NCBI GenBank assembly: GCA_964416315.1
Contig: CAYQDR010000162.1
Location: forward strand, 1 to 9,231
DNA length: 9,231 bases
Source: CAYQDR01 sp964416315
GTDB lineage: Bacteria > Methylomirabilota > Methylomirabilia > Rokubacteriales > DASRDR01
Direction: 5' to 3'
Part shown: positions 6,741-9,231 of the stretch, in pieces
How positions within the stretch are numbered: the first letter of the stretch is position 1
How the letters are laid out: every line of letters begins with the position of its first letter
Made by a program: the position numbers and the translations under genes
The notes under the pieces: model-generated
The model's database searches: none
What the model was told of the DNA's origin: nothing
What the model saw: only the letters and a program-made list of their open reading frames with translations

Positions 6741-7003
6741 CTCAGGATGCGTTCGAGCTCTTTCCGGCTGACGATCCTGAGAACGATGACCTTCCCTTGC
6801 CGGGGCTCAAAGATCGATCGGTAGTCCCCTGTTCGCAGCCGGTAGAGATCGTGCCCCCGCAGCGTCTTGACCTTGGGAGGGCCCGGCCAGGGGGTCTCGC
6901 CGAGGACTTCCATGTCCTCGAGGAGTGCCTCGGCCGCCTCGGCCGGGAGCTTCTGCAGATCTCTCAACGCGCGGGGGGAAAGCTCGACCGGGCGTCTGGC
7001 CAC
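6731..7003 (-). CDS. Type II toxin, RelE/ParE superfamily
   Basis: This is a 90-residue basic protein of normal length for the RelE/ParE fold, whose members cut mRNA on the ribosome (RelE) or poison gyrase (ParE). The N-terminal part (ELSPRALRDLQKLP, 7-20) and LRGHDLYRLRTGDYRSIFE (48-66) are typical. The C-terminal strand VLRIVSRKELER (74-85) keeps R80, but the His and Tyr often found in this segment (HRxxxY) are replaced by S79 and E84, so activity is uncertain. The GTG start directly follows the antitoxin TAG with no gap, which indicates coupled translation in the usual antitoxin-first order. The pair sits between the TRAP genes and hyuA, where it has no evident metabolic role. Confidence 0.87.
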   Translation of the reverse strand: MARRPVELSPRALRDLQKLPAEAAEALLEDMEVLGETPWPGPPKVKTLRGHDLYRLRTGDYRSIFEPRQGKVIVLRIVSRKELERILRTL

Positions 7004-7261
7004 CTACTTCGGCCTGAGCTTCCCTCTGGTCTTCTCGAGCGGCACTCCCCCTTTGGCCTCGTACTCCCGCCGGGCCGCGTCAATCTCGCGAAGCAGCGAC
7101 GGCTGCGTCAACACCACGTCGTCGATATCGTCCTCGGTCAGCCGTATCAGCGCGGCTCGAGGCTTTCCCCGATTCGTGATGATGACCTTCTCTCCCTTGG
7201 AGACTCGCCTCAGCACCTTGGGGGTCTGAAGGCGCAGCTCCCGCACGCTGACGAATTTCAC
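7004..7261 (-). CDS. Type II antitoxin, Phd/YefM-RelB family
   Basis: The protein would bind and neutralise the toxin encoded immediately downstream and repress its own promoter. From the chosen start it has 85 residues. Residues 1-39 (starts VKFVSVRELRLQTPKVLRRV, then GEKVIITNRGKPRAALI) are the Phd/YefM DNA-binding and dimer domain. The acidic stretch LTEDDIDDVV (41-50) and the charged C-terminal tail are the likely toxin-binding region. I chose GTG at 7261 because AAGGAGG (7276-7270) stands eight bases upstream and family members begin at this point. A longer reading from TTG at 7285 would add eight non-family residues and bury that ribosome site. The GTG overlaps the stop of the short upstream hyuA stub (GTGA). 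Confidence 0.88.
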   Translation of the reverse strand: MKFVSVRELRLQTPKVLRRVSKGEKVIITNRGKPRAALIRLTEDDIDDVVLTQPSLLREIDAARREYEAKGGVPLEKTRGKLRPK

Positions 7262-7297
7262 GCCTCCGTCCTCCTTGTTACCCAAACGTTCAACACC

Positions 7298-7326
7298 AAC
7301 TTATCTCGAGAGTCGCCGGAAATCAA
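7298..7326 (-). promoter_or_regulatory. Candidate toxin-antitoxin promoter with palindromic operator
   Basis: On the minus strand TTGATT (7326-7321), a 17-base spacer and TAAGTT (7303-7298) form a moderate promoter pair, about 30 bases before the antitoxin start. The 8-base palindrome TCTCGAGA (7304-7311) sits against the -10 box, where Phd/RelB-type antitoxins often bind to repress themselves. The boxes and palindrome are visible; promoter activity and autoregulation are inferred. Confidence 0.4.
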
Positions 7327-7339
7327 GCTCAGGGCTGGA

Positions 7340-7359
7340 ATGTCCACGCCGACCCGGAA
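7340..7359. repeat. Exact 20-base direct repeat, copy inside the hyuA stub
   Basis: This is the partner of 6685-6704. Here it lies in codons 4-10 of the stub just downstream of dctM, and its left edge (7340) marks where hyuA-like sequence ends and unrelated sequence begins. Confidence 0.95.
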
Positions 7360-7364
7360 GCGCT

Positions 7365-8738
7365 TCACCGGATCAACCTCGGGAGCCAGAGGGCGATCTC
7401 CGGGAAAATCATGAGGATCACGACCCCCAGGAGATACATGAGCACGAAGGGCGTCACGCCCACGAACACGTCGGTGATGGGGCCCGGTGAGAGCCGCATC
7501 CCCTGGAGCACGTACATGATCAACCCATCGGGGGGGCTGATGAGGGCGATCTCGGCCACCATCGTCACGATCACGCCGAACCAGATCGGGTCATAGCCAA
7601 GCGCCACGACGATCGGGAAGACGACGGGTAAGGTCGTGATGATCATCGAGAAGCCTTCCATGAACGTGCCGAGGGCGACGTAGAAGCCGATGATGATCGA
7701 CATGACCGCCCAGGCCGGCAGCGCCAGGCCCGCCACCATCGCGGCGAGCGCCTGGGGGAGCCGGAGGCTCGCGAGCACGTAGTTCAGCACGAAGGCGGCC
7801 AGGATGATGAGCCCGATCAGGCTCGTCGTCCGCGCGGTGGCGAGCGCCGAGGCGTGGACGATCCGCCCCGTGAGCTTGCGGTCCAGAGCCGCGAAGAACA
7901 TCGCGCCCACCACCCCGAGCGCCGCCGATTCGGTCGGCGTCGCGACGCCCAGGTAGATCGTCCCCAGGACGAGGAGGATCAGGATCCCCGTCGGGATGAG
8001 ATCCAGGAGGCTCCGGATCCGCTGGCGCCAGCTCACCGGCTCGGCCAGCTCGCGGGTCCCCGCCACGAGGCCGTACACGAAGATCAGGAGCATGAAGAGG
8101 CCCGCCATCAGGGCCCCGGGCAGGAAGCCGGCGAGGTAGAGCTTCCCGACAGAGGTTTCCGTGAGCAGGCCGTAGAGGATGAACATGATCCCGGGCGGGA
8201 TCAGGTTGCCGAGCGCGCCGCCCGCGGCCAGCGAGCCCAGGACCATCCGCTGGCTGTAGCGCGTCTTCTCGAAGTACGGGAGCGCCACGGCGCCGATCGT
8301 CGCCGCGGTGGCGACGCTCGAACCGGCGATGGCCGAGAAGACCGCGCACGAGATGATGTTCGTGTGGAGCAGACCGCCCGGGAGCCAGCGGAACCAAAGG
8401 TTGAGCGCGCGGTAGAGCTTCTCGGAGAGCCCTGAGCGGAGCAGGATCTCCCCCATCAGGATGAACAGGGGGACGGCCACCAGGACGAAGTTCACGCTGG
8501 GGATCCAGGTGGCCTCCCCCACGAAGAGGTAGAGCGGCCGGTCGGAGAAGACGAACCCTGCCAGGAGGCCCAGGACCCCCAGCGCCGCCGCGACGTAGAT
8601 CCCCGCGCAGAAGAAGATGAGGAACACGACCGACAGGAGCGCCAGGCCGGCCATGGGCCCGGTCGTCGATACCGCGCCCGTGGCGGCGAAGAAGCCCACG
8701 AGCAGGGTCAGGAACAGGAGGAAAATGCCGGCGATCAC
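7365..8738 (-). CDS. dctM: TRAP transporter large permease, DctM family
   Basis: This is the large inner-membrane subunit of a TRAP transporter, which moves a solute, usually an organic acid, using an ion gradient and a periplasmic DctP receptor. It has 457 residues, somewhat longer than the usual 425 or so. Family motifs include VNFVLVAVPLFILMGEILLR (82-101), FSAIAGSSVATAATIGAVAL (134-153), LIPPGIMFILYGLLTETSVG (179-198), GVATPTESAALGVVGA (264-279), and the segment from FGVIVTMVAEIALISPPDG (387-405). Many hydrophobic helices are visible. The GTG at 8738 overlaps the dctQ stop as GTGA. The first 28 residues form an extra hydrophobic segment; M29 (8654) would give the more usual start, but the 4-base overlap favours 8738. 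The stop overlaps the hyuA stub start, also as GTGA. Confidence 0.95.
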   Translation of the reverse strand: MIAGIFLLFLTLLVGFFAATGAVSTTGPMAGLALLSVVFLIFFCAGIYVAAALGVLGLLAGFVFSDRPLYLFVGEATWIPSVNFVLVAVPLFILMGEILLRSGLSEKLYRALNLWFRWLPGGLLHTNIISCAVFSAIAGSSVATAATIGAVALPYFEKTRYSQRMVLGSLAAGGALGNLIPPGIMFILYGLLTETSVGKLYLAGFLPGALMAGLFMLLIFVYGLVAGTRELAEPVSWRQRIRSLLDLIPTGILILLVLGTIYLGVATPTESAALGVVGAMFFAALDRKLTGRIVHASALATARTTSLIGLIILAAFVLNYVLASLRLPQALAAMVAGLALPAWAVMSIIIGFYVALGTFMEGFSMIITTLPVVFPIVVALGYDPIWFGVIVTMVAEIALISPPDGLIMYVLQGMRLSPGPITDVFVGVTPFVLMYLLGVVILMIFPEIALWLPRLIR

Positions 8739-9231
8739 GCGCGGCCCGCCATGGCGGCGGCCTTCCGCGCCTCGGCGGTTTCCTCCTCGATCGTCCGCGG
8801 GCCGAGCAGGCGGTCGATCTCACCGCGTCGGCGGAGGACGAGCAAGAGGAGGACCTCCAGGAGCATCACCAGGGCCAGGAGGAAGAAGATCGTGATGCCC
8901 AGGGCCCAGAGCCCCTGCGGGACGATCAGCGGGGTCGCCAGCGCGCTCGAGTCCCTGGCGCCGAAGAGCCACGCATCGCCGACCACGGCCCAGCAGCGCC
9001 AGACGAAAAAGACGCCGAGGAACACCAGAAACGCGAGGGCGAGCACGTGCATGTAGGCACGCGCCCCCACCGGCAGCCGGGTCAGCAGCACGTCCACGCG
9101 GATGTGGGCGCGGGTCGTCAAGGCATCCGTGAGTCCCCAGGCGATCCCGAAGGCCAACGTGTAGCCGGTCAGCTCGACCGTGGCCTGGCTGCTGAAGCCG
9201 AAGAACTTCCGGCTGATCACGTCGAAGCTGA
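8735..9231 (-). CDS. dctQ: TRAP transporter small permease, DctQ family, N-terminus cut by window edge
   Basis: This is the small membrane subunit that pairs with DctM. 164 residues are visible and the frame stays open to the right edge, so the first helix and true start lie outside the window. The GTG at 9220 is not the real start: the codons before it (SFD) continue the family motif, giving SFDVISRKFFG, the usual end of helix 1. The ELTGYTLAFGIAWGLTDAL stretch and HIRVDVLLTRLP are DctQ hallmarks. Two further hydrophobic helices follow, then a charged cytoplasmic tail (LRRRGEIDRLLGPRTIEEE). It overlaps dctM by four bases. A DctP receptor gene is expected further upstream but is not visible. 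Confidence 0.92.
   Translation of the reverse strand, partial: SFDVISRKFFGFSSQATVELTGYTLAFGIAWGLTDALTTRAHIRVDVLLTRLPVGARAYMHVLALAFLVFLGVFFVWRCWAVVGDAWLFGARDSSALATPLIVPQGLWALGITIFFLLALVMLLEVLLLLVLRRRGEIDRLLGPRTIEEETAEARKAAAMAGRA

Larger units (their letters stand above)
7258..7368 (-). pseudogene. hyuA 5' remnant, 36-codon stub between dctM and the antitoxin
   Basis: A frame opens with GTG at 7368, overlapping the dctM stop as GTGA. It reads MKRFRVGVDI, matching MMRFRVGVDI at the start of intact hyuA, with an exact 20-base DNA match. After the isoleucine it departs from the family (PALSLISGDS...) and ends with TGA at 7260-7258, overlapping the antitoxin start as GTGA. It therefore looks like the original hyuA start, cut after codon 10. 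It is too short to be functional as an enzyme but may carry ribosomes from dctM to the antitoxin. The DNA after the break (7262-7339) has 42 G/C of 78 bases, clearly AT-richer than its neighbours. Confidence 0.75.

Noticed and set aside
7261..7285. Longer antitoxin reading from TTG at 7285
   Set aside because: It adds residues not seen in the family and places the strong AAGGAGG ribosome site inside the gene. GTG at 7261 is better.
6713..7414. Plus-strand frame of 233 codons across the toxin-antitoxin region
   Set aside because: It is antisense to two genes with good family matches, and no domain is seen in it.
7591..8823. Minus-strand frame of 410 codons overlapping dctM
   Set aside because: It is an alternate frame of dctM and dctQ rich in Arg, Gly, Pro and Asp. 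The dctM frame has the membrane helices and motifs.
9218..9220. GTG as the dctQ start
   Set aside because: The frame continues upstream with SFD, part of the conserved end of helix 1, so the true start lies beyond the window.
1..9231. CRISPR arrays, tRNA or rRNA genes, transposases, integrases or phage genes
   Set aside because: No regularly spaced repeat array, RNA-gene-like fold or matching protein was seen on either strand.

Overview
The window is GC-rich and densely coded, with short intergenic gaps and genes on both strands. It fits a diderm (Gram-negative type) bacterium from soil or groundwater. The evidence is a Sec-exported binding protein without a lipobox, a TRAP transporter, and GTG starts with 4-base stop/start overlaps. 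The mix of DppABC-type ABC transport, TRAP transport, a HyuA-type hydantoinase and an AMP-dependent CoA ligase resembles high-GC lineages such as Rokubacteria, Tectomicrobia or Betaproteobacteria. That placement is only inference.

Layout. (1) Positions 1-2797, minus strand: a peptide/nickel-type ABC operon transcribed DppB-like, DppC-like, then a substrate-binding protein cut by the left edge. No ATPase genes are visible. (2) Positions 2790-3002: a divergent control region. It holds a good sigma-70-like promoter for the ABC operon, a short leader with a hairpin and a 24-codon ORF overlapping the dppB start, and a separate candidate promoter for the plus-strand gene. (3) Positions 3003-4529, plus strand: a complete class I adenylate-forming acyl-CoA ligase. 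(4) Positions 4605-9231, minus strand: an operon reading DctQ (its start lies beyond the right edge), DctM, a 36-codon hyuA start remnant, a Phd/YefM-RelB antitoxin, a RelE/ParE-family toxin, then full-length hyuA.

The most unusual part is the dctM-hyuA junction. The first bases of hyuA occur twice, as an exact 20-base direct repeat 655 bases apart (6685-6704 and 7340-7359), and the toxin-antitoxin pair lies between the copies. The outer copy keeps a GTG start overlapping the dctM stop and encodes the same RFRVGVDI as the intact gene, then runs into unrelated, AT-richer sequence. The simplest reading is that dctM and hyuA were once translationally coupled. A small toxin-antitoxin cassette then entered the 5' end of hyuA, leaving a stub upstream and a restored full-length gene downstream. 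The stub ends in a GTGA overlap with the antitoxin start, so dctQ, dctM, stub, antitoxin and toxin form a nearly unbroken coupled chain.

Functionally, the right half looks like uptake of an organic acid or cyclic amide by TRAP, feeding a HyuA-type ATP-dependent hydrolase. No HyuB partner is visible. The left half looks like oligopeptide-class uptake divergent from a CoA ligase. All substrates are unknown.
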